Source: Piscinibacter aquaticus (GTDB taxonomy: Bacteria; Pseudomonadota; Gammaproteobacteria; Burkholderiales; Burkholderiaceae_C). Taken from it: a stretch of DNA of 64,000 nucleotides. Within the stretch, counting starts at the first letter, position 1; every line of letters starts with the position of its first letter. The notes below the pieces were generated by a model, which worked only from the letters and a program-made list of their open reading frames with translations, was not told the DNA's origin and searched no databases. The translations under genes were made by a program, and so were the position numbers. Where the stretch lies: positions 186,001 to 250,000 of the forward strand of contig VOPW01000001.1 of the NCBI GenBank assembly GCA_007994965.1. Direction: 5' to 3'. Of the stretch, positions 8,531 through 19,761 are shown in pieces.

Positions 8531-8863
8531 GTGTTCATTTCCCAAGCCTTCGCGCAGGCGCCGGCGCCTGCGGCCGCACCCGACTCGTTCCTGGGCAGCC
8601 TGGGCAGCATGCTGCCGCTGCTGCTGATGTTCGTGGTGCTGTACTTCGTGATGATCCGCCCGCAGATGAAGCGGCAGAAGGAGCACAAGGCGATGATCGA
8701 CGCGCTGCAGAAGGGCGACGAGGTCATCACCGGCGGCGGCCTGATCGGCCGCATCGCCAAGATGGGCGAGAGCTACGTGCACGTGGAAGTCGCCAACGGC
8801 GTCGAGATCCAGATCCAGCGCACCGCCATCGTCCAGGTGCTGCCCAAGGGCACCTTCAAGTAA
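8531..8863 (+). CDS. yajC: YajC, preprotein translocase accessory subunit
   Basis: Single-span inner-membrane protein that associates with SecDF and the Sec holotranslocon. 110 residues, intact. One hydrophobic helix (SMLPLLLMFVVLYFVMI, about residues 26-44) is followed by the family motif IRPQMKRQKEHKAMIDALQK and the conserved GDEVITGGGLIGRI turn. First gene of yajC-secD-secF; the gap to secD (90 bp) contains a strong hairpin. In many betaproteobacteria tgt and queA precede this operon; here a dehydrogenase does. Confidence 0.95.
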   Translation: MFISQAFAQAPAPAAAPDSFLGSLGSMLPLLLMFVVLYFVMIRPQMKRQKEHKAMIDALQKGDEVITGGGLIGRIAKMGESYVHVEVANGVEIQIQRTAIVQVLPKGTFK

Positions 8864-8890
8864 ACCCCTGACCGGCCCCCAACCGGGCAA

Positions 8891-8913
8891 GCGGCCCGCC
8901 ACGAGCGGGCCGC
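8891..8913 (+). other. Hairpin between yajC and secD
   Basis: Perfect 9-bp arms GCGGCCCGC (8891-8899) and GCGGGCCGC (8905-8913) around a CACGA loop, without a T-tract. It probably modulates or stabilises the mRNA between the two genes. Confidence 0.5.
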
Positions 8914-8953
8914 GCCGCGCCGGAAGCCGGCTTGCGCCGGCAAGGAAGTCGCC

Positions 8954-10841
8954 ATGAACCGCTACCCGTTGTGGAAGTACGCGATCCTGCTGATCGCGCT
9001 GCTGGTCGGATTGATCTACACGCTGCCGAACTTCTTCGGCGAAGCGCCGGCCGTGCAGGTCAGCAGCGGCAAGGCCACGCTGAAGGTCGACGCCGGCCGG
9101 TGCCGCGCGTGCAGCAGGCGCTGCAATCCGCCGGCATCGAGGCCGATTTCGTACAGCTCGACGGCAACTCGGTGCGCGCCCGATTCAAGACCACCGACAC
9201 GCAGATCAAGGCCAAGGACGCGATCGACAAGGCGCTCAATCCCGATGCGGCCGACCCCAGCTACATCGTCGCGTTGAACCTCCTGTCGCGCTCGCCGCAG
9301 TGGCTCACCACGCTGCATGCGCTGCCGATGTACCTCGGCCTGGACCTGCGCGGCGGCGTGCACTTCCTGATGCAGGTCGACATGAAGGCGGCGCTGACCA
9401 AGAAGGCCGAGGCGCTGACCGGCGACATCCGCACGCTGCTGCGCGACAAGAACCTGCGCCATGCCGGCATCAGCCGCGACGGCAACACGGTCGACGTGCG
9501 CTTCCGTGACCGCGAGACGCTGGCCGCCGCGCGCAACCTGCTGACCGACCAGCTGCCCGACCTGGCCTGGACCGAGGCGCCCGATGGCGCCGACTTCAAG
9601 CTCTCCGGCACGCTCAAGCCCGAGGCGGCGCGCAAGGTGCAGGAAACGGCGGTCAAGCAGAACATCACGACGCTGCACAACCGCGTGAACGAACTCGGTG
9701 TGGCCGAGCCGGTGATCCAGCAGCAGGGCCTGGACCGCGTCGTCGTGCAGCTGCCCGGCGTGCAGGACACCGCCAAGGCCAAGGACATCATCGGCCGCAC
9801 CGCCACGCTGGAAGTGCGGATGGTCGAGGACAGCGCCGAAGCTGCGGCCGCCGCTGCCGGCAGCGGCCCGGTGCCCTTCGGCACCGAGCGCTACGTGGAG
9901 CGTGGCGGCTCGCCGCTGATCCTCAAGCGGCAGGTCATCCTGACCGGCGAGAACCTCGTCGATGCGCAGGCCGGCTTCGACAGCCAGACGCAGGAACCGA
10001 CCGTCAACCTGACACTCGACGCCAAGGGCGCCCGCGTGTTCCGCGACATCACGCGCGAGAACGTCGGCAAGCGCATGGCCATCCTGCTGTTCGAGAAGGG
10101 CAAGGGCGAGGTCGTGACCGCGCCGGTGATCCGCAGCGAGATCGGCGGCGGCCGGGTACAGATCTCCGGCCGCATGACCACGGTGGAAGCCAACGACACC
10201 GCGCTGCTGCTGCGCTCGGGATCGCTGGCCGCGCCGATGGAGATCATCGAGGAGCGCACCATCGGCCCGAGCCTGGGCGCCGAGAACATCGCCAAGGGCT
10301 TCAACAGCGTGCTGTACGGCTTCGCGGCGATCGGCATCTTCATGTGCGCCTACTACCTGCTGTTCGGCGTGTTCTCGACGCTGGCGCTGGCCTTCAACGT
10401 GCTGCTGCTGATCGCGGTGCTGTCGATGCTGCAGGCCACGCTGACGCTGCCCGGCATCGCGGCGATCGCGCTGGCGCTGGGCATGGCGATCGACGCCAAC
10501 GTGCTGATCAACGAGCGAGTGCGCGAGGAACTGCGCAACGGCGCCTCGCCGCAGGCGGCGATCAACACCGGCTACGAGCGCGCCTGGGCGACCATCCTCG
10601 ACTCCAACGTCACCACGCTGATCGCCGGCGTGGCGCTGCTCGCCTTCGGCTCCGGCCCGGTGCGCGGCTTCGCGATCGTGCACTGCCTGGGCATCCTGAC
10701 CTCGATGTTCTCGGCGGTGATGTTCTCGCGCGGCCTGGTCAACCTCTGGTACGGCCGCCAGAAGAAGCTCAAGAGCGTGTCGATCGGCCGGTGTGGAAAC
10801 CCGCCGCCGAACCCGGCAGCGAACCCGCCGCCAAGGCCTGA
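8954..10841 (+). CDS. secD: SecD, protein-export membrane subunit
   Basis: Proton-motive-force-coupled component of the Sec machinery. About 629 residues. N-terminal membrane helix (YAILLIALLVGLIYTLPNFF), large periplasmic P1 region with YLGLDLRGGVHFLMQVD, then the C-terminal RND-type membrane block (LYGFAAIGIFMCAYYLLFGV; GIAAIALALGMAIDANVLINERVREEL). Two indels: at 9097-9100, where CCTGG restores AGLVPRVQQALQSAG, and at 10788-10791, where CCAGG restores SIGQVWKPAAE before the stop at 10839. Both sites read CCGG in the sequence. secF follows after 12 bp with a GAGGAACG ribosome-binding site. Confidence 0.96.
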
Positions 10842-10853
10842 GGAGGAACGACC

Positions 10854-11885
10854 ATGGAATTCTTCCGCATCCGCCGCGACATCCCGTTCATGCGCCACGC
10901 GCTGGTGCTGAACGTGATCTCGGCCGTGACCTTTCTTGCCGCGGTGTTCTTCATCGCGACGCGCGGGCTGCACCTGTCCATCGAGTTCACCGGCGGCACC
11001 GTCGTCGAGGTCGAGTACGCCCAGACGGCGCCGCTGGACAAGGTGCGCGCCACCATCGACGAGCTGAAGTTCGGCGAAGTGCAGGTGCAGAACTTCGGCA
11101 CCTCGCGCGACGTGCTGATCCGCCTGCCGGTGCGCGGCGACGTCAAGCAGGGCGAGGTGGTCGGCCGCGTGTTCGACGCGCTGTGCAGCGCCGAGGGCGC
11201 CAAGACCAGCACCGTGCAGCTGACCACCGACAAGGGCGAGGCGGTGAGCAAGGTCGTCTGCGGCCAGCCCGGCGCCGAGCCGGTGAAGCTGCAGCGCAGC
11301 GAGTTCGTCGGCCCCTCGGTCGGCTCGGAGCTGGCGCGCGACGGCGCCTATGCGCTGCTGGCCACGGTGATCGGCATCATGCTGTACCTCGCCGTGCGCT
11401 TCGAGTGGAAGTTCTCGGTGGCCGGCATCGTGGCCAACCTGCATGACGTGGTGATCATCGTCGGCTTCTTCGCCTTCTTCCAGTGGGAGTTCTCGCTGGC
11501 GGTGCTGGCCGCGGTGCTGGCGGTGCTGGGCTACTCGGTCAACGAGTCGGTGGTCATCTTCGACCGGGTGCGCGAGGCCTTCCGCAAGTACCGCAAGCTC
11601 AACTCGCGCGAGGTCATCGACCACGCGATCACCAGCACGATCAGCCGCACGATCATCACCCACGGCAGCACGCTGATGATGGTGGTGTCGATGTACATCT
11701 TCGGCGGCGCCACGCTGCATTACTTCGCGCTGGCGCTGATGATCGGCATCCTGTTCGGCATCTACTCGTCGGTCTTCGTCGCCGCGGCAATCGCGATGTG
11801 GCTGGGCGTGAAGCGTGAGGATCTGGTGCGACAGGGTCCGAAGGAAACCGACCCGGACGATCCCAACGCCGGGGCCGTGGTGTAG
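10854..11885 (+). CDS. secF: SecF, protein-export membrane subunit
   Basis: Partner of SecD in the Sec translocon. Intact at 343 residues. First membrane helix (LVLNVISAVTFLAAVFFIA), periplasmic segment starting GLHLSIEFTGGTVVEVEY (the conserved FTGG of SecF), then five further helices with the D/G-rich motif SVNESVVIFDRVREAFRK and the ITHGSTLMMVVSMYIFGG helix. Third gene of yajC-secD-secF; the downstream gene starts 43 bp later and may be separately expressed. Confidence 0.97.
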   Translation: MEFFRIRRDIPFMRHALVLNVISAVTFLAAVFFIATRGLHLSIEFTGGTVVEVEYAQTAPLDKVRATIDELKFGEVQVQNFGTSRDVLIRLPVRGDVKQGEVVGRVFDALCSAEGAKTSTVQLTTDKGEAVSKVVCGQPGAEPVKLQRSEFVGPSVGSELARDGAYALLATVIGIMLYLAVRFEWKFSVAGIVANLHDVVIIVGFFAFFQWEFSLAVLAAVLAVLGYSVNESVVIFDRVREAFRKYRKLNSREVIDHAITSTISRTIITHGSTLMMVVSMYIFGGATLHYFALALMIGILFGIYSSVFVAAAIAMWLGVKREDLVRQGPKETDPDDPNAGAVV

Positions 11886-11928
11886 AGTCCTTCCGAGTCC
11901 CCTGCCGAACCGCGCCCCACCCATCCCA

Positions 11929-14236
11929 ATGGCGACATCGCCCTCGACCCAGTCCGCGCTGGCCCAGCAGGCCCGGCGCGCCTACGTCGAGGGTGCGCTG
12001 CGCGGCCTTCCGGCGCTGGTGCAGGCGGTCGAGAAGGGCGCGCGGGGGCTGAGCTCGCAGTCGTCGGAGCCGTCGCTGGCCATGAAGCGCCGCGATCTCG
12101 TGCTCGATCTGCAGAAGGCGGCGCCGTTCTGGCAGCAGGGCATGATCTCCATGCTGCGCGGCGCGCTGACCAGCGGCCTGGTGTCCGCCTCGCGCCCGGG
12201 TGACCTGCCGGCGCCGGCGGTGCGCAACGCCGGCGGGCTGAGCCTCGTCGACGACGACACCATCGAGCACGAGATCCTCAGCTCCCGGCTGGCGCTGGCC
12301 ATCATGGACCGCGCCTCGTGGGAGTTCAGCGACCTGCGCTCGCGCATCAACCAGCTCGAGCGGCGCGACGAACTCGACCCGAACGATGCCTTCCGCCCGC
12401 ACGTGCTGGCGCGCATCGCCACTGCATCGTGGCGCGCGGCCGGATTGACGCTGGAGGCCTGGCGCTTGTTGCAGGCGGTGCTGCACGAGGAGTTCGCGCA
12501 GTTCGTCGAAGAGGGCTACCACGAGATCAACGCGTGGTTGCTGCAACGGCGCGTGATGCCCGAGGTCGACCTGCGGCCCTACATCAAGCGCTCGGTGAAT
12601 TCGGCCTGGGTGGGTTCGGTGGCCTCCGGTGTGCATACGATGCCGGGCAGCACCGGAGCAACGACGACCACCGGCGGCCGCGGTGGTGTCGGCGAGGAAA
12701 CCCGCATGATGACGCGCGCCGGCCCGCTGGCGCGCGGCATCGACCACGCCGAGGCGGTGCTCGGACGCCTGAACAAGCTGATCGGGCGGCAGTTGCCGGA
12801 GTTCGTCGCCACGCAGCAGGCCGGCGCGCCGGCGGCGGCGGCGTCGCCCGCGCTGCGCGCCGCCATCTCCGATGCCCAGCAAGGCATTGCGCGGCGCCGG
12901 CCCGGCCGCCGGCGCCCGCACCGACATGGGCGCAGTCAGCACGCCGGCCATGCTGGAAGAGCTGCACCAGCGCAAGCAGGCGCTGAAGCAGGCCGCGGCC
13001 ACGCCGGTCGAGCGCGCGACGATCGAGATCGTCGCGCTGCTGTTCCAGAGCATCCTCACCGAAGAGCGCATCCCGGCCTCGGTGCGCGTCTGGTTCGCGC
13101 GCCTGCAGATGCCGGTGCTGCGCGTGGCGGTTAGCGAGCCGGACTTCTTCGCCACCGTCGACCACCCGGCGCGCAAGCTGATCGACCGCATGGGCGCCTG
13201 CGTGATGGGTTTCGACGCCACCGGCCGCGCCGTGGCCGATCTGCTCGAGAAGGAGATCAAGCGCGTCGTGCAGGTGGTCGAGGCTTATCCCGACACCGGC
13301 CGCCGCGTCTTCCAGACGGTCCTGACCGAGTTCGAGAAGTTCCTCGAGCACTACTTCAAGAATGCCAACGAAGCTTCGCGCAAGGGCGTGTCGCTGGCGC
13401 AGCAGGTCGAGCAGCGCGAGACGATGGCGATCCAGTACACCATCGAGCTGCGCAAGATGCTCAACGAGGTGCCGGTGCAGGAGGGCATCCGCGAGTTCCT
13501 GTTCCAGGTCTGGGCCGACGTGATGGCGATGACTGCCGTCAAGTCGGGCGATGCGCAGAGCGAGCAGGCCAAGGCGATGAAGCGCGCCGCGGCCGACCTG
13601 ATCTGGTCGGCGAGCGCCAAGGTCTCGCGCGAGGAGCGCGCCGAGGTGATTCGCCGCCTGCCGCCCTTGCTGAAGACGCTGCGTGAAGGCATGGAGAATG
13701 CCGGCGTCCCGCTGGAGAAGCAGGACGAGCACATCCAGAAGCTCAACAACTCGCTGGCGGCGGCCTTCACCGCCAAGGCGGCGGTGATCCCGCACGAGCG
13801 CCTCGAGGAACTGATGGGTCGCCTCGAGACCCTCGAAGAACTGCTGCCCGAGGCGGCCGACGTCGAGATCGATGAATCGATGGTGCTCGACCTCTCCGGC
13901 CACGAGAGCTCGGAGCTCGAGGTGGTGGGCGAGGGCGGCTCGATGCCGACGCCGGCGATGCTGGCCTGGGCGCGAGAGCTGCAGGTGGGCAGCTGGTACA
14001 TGCTCGACTACCGCGGCCGCAACGAGCAGGTGCAGCTCGCCCGGCAGGGGCTTCGCAAGCAGCTGACGCTGTTCGTCTCGCCGCAGGGCCGCGGCATCCT
14101 GTTCCAGCAGCACCGTCTGGCGGCCTTCCTGCAGGCCGGCCTGCTCGTGCCGGCGCAGGAAGAGTCGCTGACCGTCAAGGCCACGCGCAGCGCGCTGGCC
14201 AAGCTCGACGTCGATCCGAGCCGCCTGCTGAACTGA
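11929..14236 (+). CDS. DUF1631 family protein
   Basis: Large cytoplasmic protein of unknown function, about 769 residues, belonging to the DUF1631 family known from beta- and gammaproteobacteria and sometimes mislabelled thymidine phosphorylase. The sequence is mostly helical with no membrane span or signal. Recognisable blocks: LALAIMDRASWEFSDLRSRI, VRVWFARLQMPVLRVA, DHPARKLIDRMGACVMGFD, and a C-terminal PilZ-like stretch WARELQVGSWYMLDYRGRN with the following RGILFQQHRLA segment. A CCTGG-type indel near 12896 separates the two halves (GIARR joined to PGAAAPARTDMG). It follows secF but has no obvious functional link to it, and it converges with smg. The PilZ-like ending is my inference and could be checked by profile search. 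Confidence 0.82.
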
Positions 14237-14245
14237 GCGGGATGC

Positions 14246-14262
14246 GAGCCGCGAAGCGGCTC
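14246..14262. terminator. Hairpin between converging DUF1631 gene and smg
   Basis: Perfect 7-bp arms GAGCCGC (14246-14252) and GCGGCTC (14256-14262) with a GAA loop, overlapping the smg stop codon. No T-tract on either strand, so termination is only likely by position. Confidence 0.4.
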
Positions 14263-14712
14263 AGTGGATCAGGCGTTCTTCCGGTGCGACGAAGAGCTCG
14301 TCGAGGATCAGCGCATCGGGCTCTTCGCCCAGGCTCCAGAAGACCATCAGCACAATGATCTTCAGGTCTTCGAGGTCGAGCGGGCCGCCGCTGATCGCGC
14401 TGGCGCGGTCGATCACCATCTCGCGCATCGGGGGCGGGAGCACGCCGGCGGATTCGAGGAAGCTGATGAAGCCGATCGATTCGCTGCCCAGGTGCTCCTG
14501 TTCCTGCACCGAGTACACGCGCAGCGCCGCGGCGCCCTGTTCGCCGACGTAGGCCTCCGATGCGCCGGCCGGCCGTCGAGCCAGCGCAGAGCCTCCTGGA
14601 TTTCGTCCGATTCGAAACCGACCGACGACAGCTTGCGGGTCAGCTGCTCATGGTCGGGACACGCATCGGGTCGCCAGTAGTTTTCGTACAGGTACACGAG
14701 CACGTCGAACAT
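14261..14712 (-). CDS. smg: Smg protein (DUF494)
   Basis: Conserved small protein of about 150 residues; in E. coli and many beta/gammaproteobacteria it sits next to dprA, but its biochemical role is not established. Signature N-terminus [13 protein letters not shown] followed by a Cys/His-containing loop (DACPDHEQ) and helical body ([52 protein letters not shown]). The frame breaks at about 14567, where GGCCGGCC should be GGCCTGGCC, restoring [16 protein letters not shown]. It is 57 bp downstream of dprA and ends against the convergent DUF1631 gene. Confidence 0.92.
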
Positions 14713-14768
14713 AGATTCACTATACCCCAGCGCCATCGGCCGATGGCGTGAAGTTTGGGCCGACCCCT

Positions 14769-15879
14769 TCAGCCGCGCGCCAGCCGCTGGAAGCGCTGGC
14801 CGGGCAGCCGCTCGACCTGCCCGGCCAGTTCGAGTTCGAGCAGCTTCGCATTGAGCTCGGCGGCACCCCAGCCGGTACGGGCAACCAGTTCGTCCAGCCC
14901 GATGGGGTCGTGGCCGAGGGCGGCGAGGATCGGATCCGGGCGAAGTGCCTCTTCGCCCGCAGGCGCATGGCTGGCCGCAGCCTGCGCTGCGAGGCCGAGT
15001 TCGTCGAGCACGTCCTGCGCCGTCTCGACCAGCTTGGCCCCTTGCTTGATCAGCGCGTGGCAGCCCTTGGCCTGCGGCGAATGGATCGAGCCCGGCATCG
15101 CGAAGACGTCGCGCCCGGCTTCCACCGCCTGCCGCGCGGTGATCAGGGACCCCGACTGCAGCGTGGCCTCGACCACCAGCGTTCCCCGCGTCAGGCCGGC
15201 AATGATCCGGTTGCGCTGCGGGAAATGCTCGAAGCGGCGGTGTGCCCAGTGCATATTCACTCAGCAGCAGGCCCTCGTCGGCAATGCGCCGGGCCAGCGC
15301 GGCATGCCGCCGGGGATAGGTCTGGTCGAGCCCGGTGGCCACCACGGCGATCGTGCTGCCCGCGGTGCCCAGCGCCCCGTCGTGGGCGGCCGCGTCGATG
15401 CCCAGCGCGAGCCCGGAGACGATCGTGAGCCCGGCGTGTCCGAGGTGGGCTGCGAACGCGCGGGCATTCTCGCGGCCTTGCACCGTGGCGTGGCGGCTGC
15501 CGACGATGGCCAGCGAGCCGTGCGCCAGCAGCTCGGGCCGGCCACAGGCGTACAGCATCAAGGGCGGATCGGCGGTCTCGAGGAGCGCGGCGGGATAGTC
15601 GGCTTCACCCAGCGTGATCATCCGATGCCGATCATCGGCGTGGAGCCGTGCCAGGGTCTCGGCCACCAGCGAGGCATGGCGTTCCGCGGGGCGGGCCAGA
15701 GCGCTGGCGCATGCGGCGTTGACGAACTGCCGTCGGTCGTCCGACGTGGCTCCGAGCACCGCCTGGGGCGACCCGAAAGCGGCCAGCAGGCGCCGTGCCG
15801 TTTCACGGCCGACGCCGGGTGTCTCCAGCAACCGCAACCATGCGTCGAGTTCGCGCTCGTCGCAGTCGCGGCCATTCAT
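14769..15879 (-). CDS. dprA: DprA, DNA-processing protein
   Basis: Loads RecA onto incoming single-stranded DNA during natural transformation. About 370 residues: N-terminal SAM-like region ([22 protein letters not shown]), Rossmann-like DprA fold with [31 protein letters not shown] and [20 protein letters not shown], and a C-terminal winged-helix ([14 protein letters not shown]). The frame is lost near 15252 between TPPLRA and FPQRNR; two bases (GC) appear to be missing. It is followed by smg in the classical order and preceded by the LysM gene 37 bp upstream, which suggests one minus-strand operon. Confidence 0.93.
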
Positions 15880-15916
15880 GGCAGGCCGGGCGAGCCGAAC
15901 CAGCGCCGGCGCAGCC

Positions 15917-17086
15917 TCAGGGCTGGGTGAACTTGTCGCCGGACTTGACCGGGTTCTTCACCGACAGGATCAGCGCATACGACATGCGGTCGAACACGCG
16001 GAACACGAACAGCATGCCGTGGCGCTCGTCCGGCAGCTTGATGGTGGGGCGCGACGGGTCGGTCTTGTCGATGATCCGCTCGCCGGAGCTCCACAGTGCC
16101 AGCACATGGCCGCGCTCGATGCCGTTGGCCGAGCCCTTGTTCAGCGCGACGATCTGGTTCTGCCCGGCGGTCAGCGCATCGCCATAGATCGAGACGATCT
16201 GGCCCTCGATCGGGCTCTGCGGTGCGTGCGGCGCATAGTTGCTGAACTCGCGCGGCGGCATCGGCGCGAGGCGGTCGCCGACGCCGGCCTCCAGCTTGGC
16301 GGCCGTCATCTGGAACGTGGCCGGCACGATCTCGGGCTTGCCGTCGGCACCGTTGCGCGTTTCGCCGGGCCGGATGTACTCGGCCGCACCCACATAGGTG
16401 GCCTCGTAGCCGAGGATCTCCTTCGTGGTCGGATCGCGCAGCGCCTTGGGTTCGCGGAAGACGCGGAACTCGCGCTGCTGCGCGATCTCGCCGCGCACAT
16501 AGGCCAGTTCGCCCTTGCCCAGCACGACGCGGCCTTCCTGCGTGCCGACGATGCGCGGCGCGGTCTCCAGCTCGTTGCTCTGGAAGATGACCGCCTCAGT
16601 CAGGAAGGGTTCGATCAGATGGAAGGGAATCGACGGGATCGCACCATCGCCCAGACCCGAGGAACGCACGCGCGGCGACAGCTTGACGGTGCCATCCGGC
16701 CCGACCTGCTGGCCCACGCGCAGACGGGCGCGGCCGTCGGTCTTGTCGAGGTAGAGGATCTGCCCCGGGTAGATCAGGTGCGGATTGCGGATCTGCTCGA
16801 GGTTCATGCCCCACAGCTCCGGCCAGCGCCAGGGCGACTTCAGGAACATGCTGGAGATGCCCCACAGCGTGTCGCCGCGCTTGACGGTGTAGGAGTCGGG
16901 GGCGTTGGCGGCCAGTTCCGACAGCGGCACGCCGGCCTGCGCCACCTGCTGCGCGGTGCTGCGCTGCTGCGGCGTGACGGGATAGTTGACCGCCAGCGCC
17001 GACGTGGTCAACAGCGCGGCGCCAAGGGCCGTCGAGAGCGCAGCGGCCCGGCGGGCAGAGGAGACAATCGGCTGGCGACGCATCAT
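15917..17086 (-). CDS. LysM peptidoglycan-binding domain protein
   Basis: Exported cell-envelope protein of 389 residues, intact. Signal peptide [17 protein letters not shown], then a LysM domain at about residues 65-115 ([20 protein letters not shown], ending [11 protein letters not shown]) that binds glycan chains. The rest is a conserved beta-rich region with no named domain ([41 protein letters not shown]). A LysM gene in this place, divergent from def-fmt and upstream of dprA, is widespread in proteobacteria. A second ATG three bases in is also possible. It shares a 238-bp divergent intergenic region with def in which I cannot assign promoters confidently. Confidence 0.88.
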   Translation of the reverse strand: MMRRQPIVSSARRAAALSTALGAALLTTSALAVNYPVTPQQRSTAQQVAQAGVPLSELAANAPDSYTVKRGDTLWGISSMFLKSPWRWPELWGMNLEQIRNPHLIYPGQILYLDKTDGRARLRVGQQVGPDGTVKLSPRVRSSGLGDGAIPSIPFHLIEPFLTEAVIFQSNELETAPRIVGTQEGRVVLGKGELAYVRGEIAQQREFRVFREPKALRDPTTKEILGYEATYVGAAEYIRPGETRNGADGKPEIVPATFQMTAAKLEAGVGDRLAPMPPREFSNYAPHAPQSPIEGQIVSIYGDALTAGQNQIVALNKGSANGIERGHVLALWSSGERIIDKTDPSRPTIKLPDERHGMLFVFRVFDRMSYALILSVKNPVKSGDKFTQP

Positions 17087-17324
17087 GGGGGCGGTTCTCC
17101 GGGGCTGCGCTGAAGAGGCCAGCGCGCTCTAGGGTTGCTGAGCCGAATGCTCCGTGAGCGGTCCGCATTCGGCGAAAATGCTCATATGGTTTCGAAGATT
17201 CTGCCTCTAAACCCTTGATATCGCAACGAAACTGGGTCGCTGGGGCCGGCAGTGTGAGGCCTGTCACGGACCATCTCGTTGTGTGCGCTCCACAAAGGCT
17301 TCCTGCAGAATCGACTGGATACAA

Positions 17325-17837
17325 ATGGCTCGACTGAACATCCTCCGCTACCCCGATCCGCGCCTGCACACCGTCGCCAAGCCGGTGCAGCAGGTGGACG
17401 AGCGCATCCGCCAGCTGGTCGACGACATGCTGGAGACCATGTACGACGCCGAGGGCGTCGGTCTCGCGGCGACGCAGGTGGACGTGCACGAACGGGTGAT
17501 CGTGATCGACACCTCCGAGGGCCGCAACGAGCCGCGCGTGCTGATCAATCCCGAACTGGTGATGCGCAGCGAGGAGATGCACGTCGGCGACGAAGGCTGC
17601 CTGTCGGTGCCGACCATCTACGACAAGGTGCAGCGCCATGCGCGGGTGCGCGTGCGGGCACTGAACCGCAGCGGCGAGACCTACGAGTTCGACGCCGAAG
17701 GCCTGCTGTCGGTGTGCGTGCAACACGAGATGGACCACCTGATGGGCAAGGTCTTCGTCGAATACCTCAGCCCGCTCAAGCGCGACCGCATCAAGACCAA
17801 GATGCTGAAGAAGACGCGCGACGAGGTCCGTGCCTGA
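17325..17837 (+). CDS. def: Peptide deformylase
   Basis: Metalloenzyme that removes the formyl group from nascent N-terminal methionine. 170 residues, intact. All three family motifs are present: GVGLAATQV (motif 1), EGCLSVP (motif 2, with metal-ligand Cys) and QHEMDHLMG (motif 3, with two metal-ligand His and catalytic Glu). The ATG at 17325 is preferred over an in-frame upstream GTG-type start at 17283 because it begins directly with the [14 protein letters not shown] segment typical of the family. fmt follows after 11 bp, the usual def-fmt pairing. Confidence 0.97.
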   Translation: MARLNILRYPDPRLHTVAKPVQQVDERIRQLVDDMLETMYDAEGVGLAATQVDVHERVIVIDTSEGRNEPRVLINPELVMRSEEMHVGDEGCLSVPTIYDKVQRHARVRVRALNRSGETYEFDAEGLLSVCVQHEMDHLMGKVFVEYLSPLKRDRIKTKMLKKTRDEVRA

Positions 17838-17848
17838 AGCGCAGGCCG

Positions 17849-18809
17849 ATGCGCGTCGTCTTTGCCGGCACGCCGGAGTTCGCCGCCGTCGCTCTGCAGC
17901 GGCTGCACACGGCCGGCTTCGAGATTCCGTTGGTGCTGACGCAGCCCGACCGGCCCGCGGGCCGCGGCATGAAGTTGCAGGCTTCGCCGGTGAAAGTCTT
18001 CGCCGCGGCGCACGGCATTGCGGTCGCCCAGCCGCGCGGCCTGAAGCTCGACGGCAAGTACGCCGGCGATGCCGCGGCGGCGCGTGAAATGCTGCAGGCG
18101 GCCCGCCCCGACGTGATGGTGGTGGCGGCCTACGGGCTGATCCTGCCGGCCTGGGTGCTCGAGCTGCCGCGCCTGGGTTGCCTGAATATCCATGCGTCGT
18201 TGCTGCCGCGCTGGCGCGGTGCCGCGCCGATCCACCGCGCGATCGAGGCCGGCGACACCGAGACCGGCATCACCATCATGCAGATGGACGCCGGCCTGGA
18301 CACCGGCGACATGCTGCTCGTCGAGCGCGAGCCGATCCGGCGCGACGACACCACCGCCACGCTGCACGACCGCCCTGGCCGCGCTCGGCGGGCGGCTGAT
18401 CGTCGAAGCGCTCGAATTGGCGGCATGCGGTGGGCTCTCGCCGCAGAAGCAACCCGAGCAAGGCGTGACCTACGCCCACAAGATCGACAAGGCGGAATCG
18501 GCGATCGACTGGCGGCAGTCTGCGGTGCAGATCGAACGCCGGCTGCGTGCCTTCGACCCGTTTCCGGGTGGCCTCGCCACACTGGCGGGCCAGCCGCTGA
18601 AGGTCTGGCGCGGCGATGTCGTCGCCGGACAAGGCCAGCCGGGCAGCGTGCTGGCGGCGAGCGACGCCGGCATCGACGTCGCCTGTGGTGAGGGCGCACT
18701 TCGCCTGACGGATTTGCAACGCGCGGGCGGCAAGCGCCTGCCGGCCGCGGCCTTCCTCGCCGGCCACCCGATCCCGGCGGGCGCGGCATTCGATCCGCCT
18801 AACGGTTGA
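17849..18809 (+). CDS. fmt: Methionyl-tRNA formyltransferase
   Basis: Transfers a formyl group from 10-formyl-THF to initiator Met-tRNA. About 320 residues with [16 protein letters not shown] at the start, the [12 protein letters not shown] loop, the catalytic [20 protein letters not shown] segment, DTGDMLL, and the C-terminal tRNA-binding domain ([20 protein letters not shown]). The frame is lost at 18373-18378, where CCCTGG has one C too many; CCTGG gives [19 protein letters not shown]. Coupled with def upstream; htpX follows after 67 bp. Confidence 0.96.
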
Positions 18810-18876
18810 ACTCCGCGGCCCGGGCCGCATCTACGGCACTGCCGCGTTTGCGGTGCCCACACGGAGTCGCACGACC

Positions 18877-19724
18877 ATGTTCAATCTGATGAAGACAGCC
18901 ATCCTGATGGCGGCCATCACCGGCCTGTTCATGGCCATCGGCTCGGTCATGGGCGGCCAGAGCGGATGATGATCGCGCTGGCCATCGCCATCGCGATGAA
19001 TTTCTTCAGCTACTGGTTCTCCGACAAGATGGTGCTGAAGATGTACAACGCGCGCGAGGTCGATGAGACCTCCGCGCCGCAGTTCTATCGCATGGTGCGT
19101 GAGCTGGCCGAGCGCGCGCAGTTGCCGATGCCGCGCGTGTACATCATCGACGAGCAAGCCCCCAACGCCTTCGCCACCGGCCGCAATCCGCAGAATGCCG
19201 CGGTGGCTGCCACCACCGGCATCATGCGCGTGCTCAGCGAGCGCGAGCTGCGCGGCGTGATGGCGCACGAGCTGGCGCACGTGAAGCACCGCGACATCCT
19301 GATCAGCACGATCAGCGCGACGATGGCCGGCGCGATCTCGATGCTGGCCAACTTCGCGATGATCTTCGGCGGCCGCGACAGCGAAGGCCGTCCGGCCAAT
19401 CCGATCGTCGGCATGCTGGTGATGCTGCTGGCCCCGCTGGCCGCCAGCCTGATCCAGATGGCGATCAGCCGCTCGCGCGAATTCGAGGCCGACCGCGGCG
19501 GTGCCGAGATTTCCGGCGATCCGCGCGCGCTGGCCTCGGCGCTGGAGAAGATCCACGCCTATGCCCGCGGCATTCCGATGGCCGCGGCCGAGCGCCACCC
19601 CGAGACGGCCCAGATGATGATCATGAACCCGCTCTCGGGCGGTGGCCTGCGCGGGCTCTTCTCCACGCACCCGGCGACGGAGGAGCGCGTGCAGCGCCTG
19701 CTGGCCATGGCCGGCGGCGCCTGA
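18877..19724 (+). CDS. htpX: HtpX, membrane zinc metalloprotease
   Basis: Integral-membrane protease for quality control of inner-membrane proteins. About 282 residues. N-terminal helices ([38 protein letters not shown]), the zinc site HELAHVKH, a second pair of helices ([28 protein letters not shown]) and the third zinc ligand Glu in [12 protein letters not shown]. One C is missing near 18975 (GGCGGCATGATG read as CGGATGATG), which makes an early stop; restoring it gives GGQSGMMIALA, so the true start is 18877, not the internal 18966. It follows def-fmt as in many betaproteobacteria. Confidence 0.95.
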
Positions 19725-19761
19725 GGCTCAAGTCGAGGCGCCGGCGGCCGATAAGGTTGCC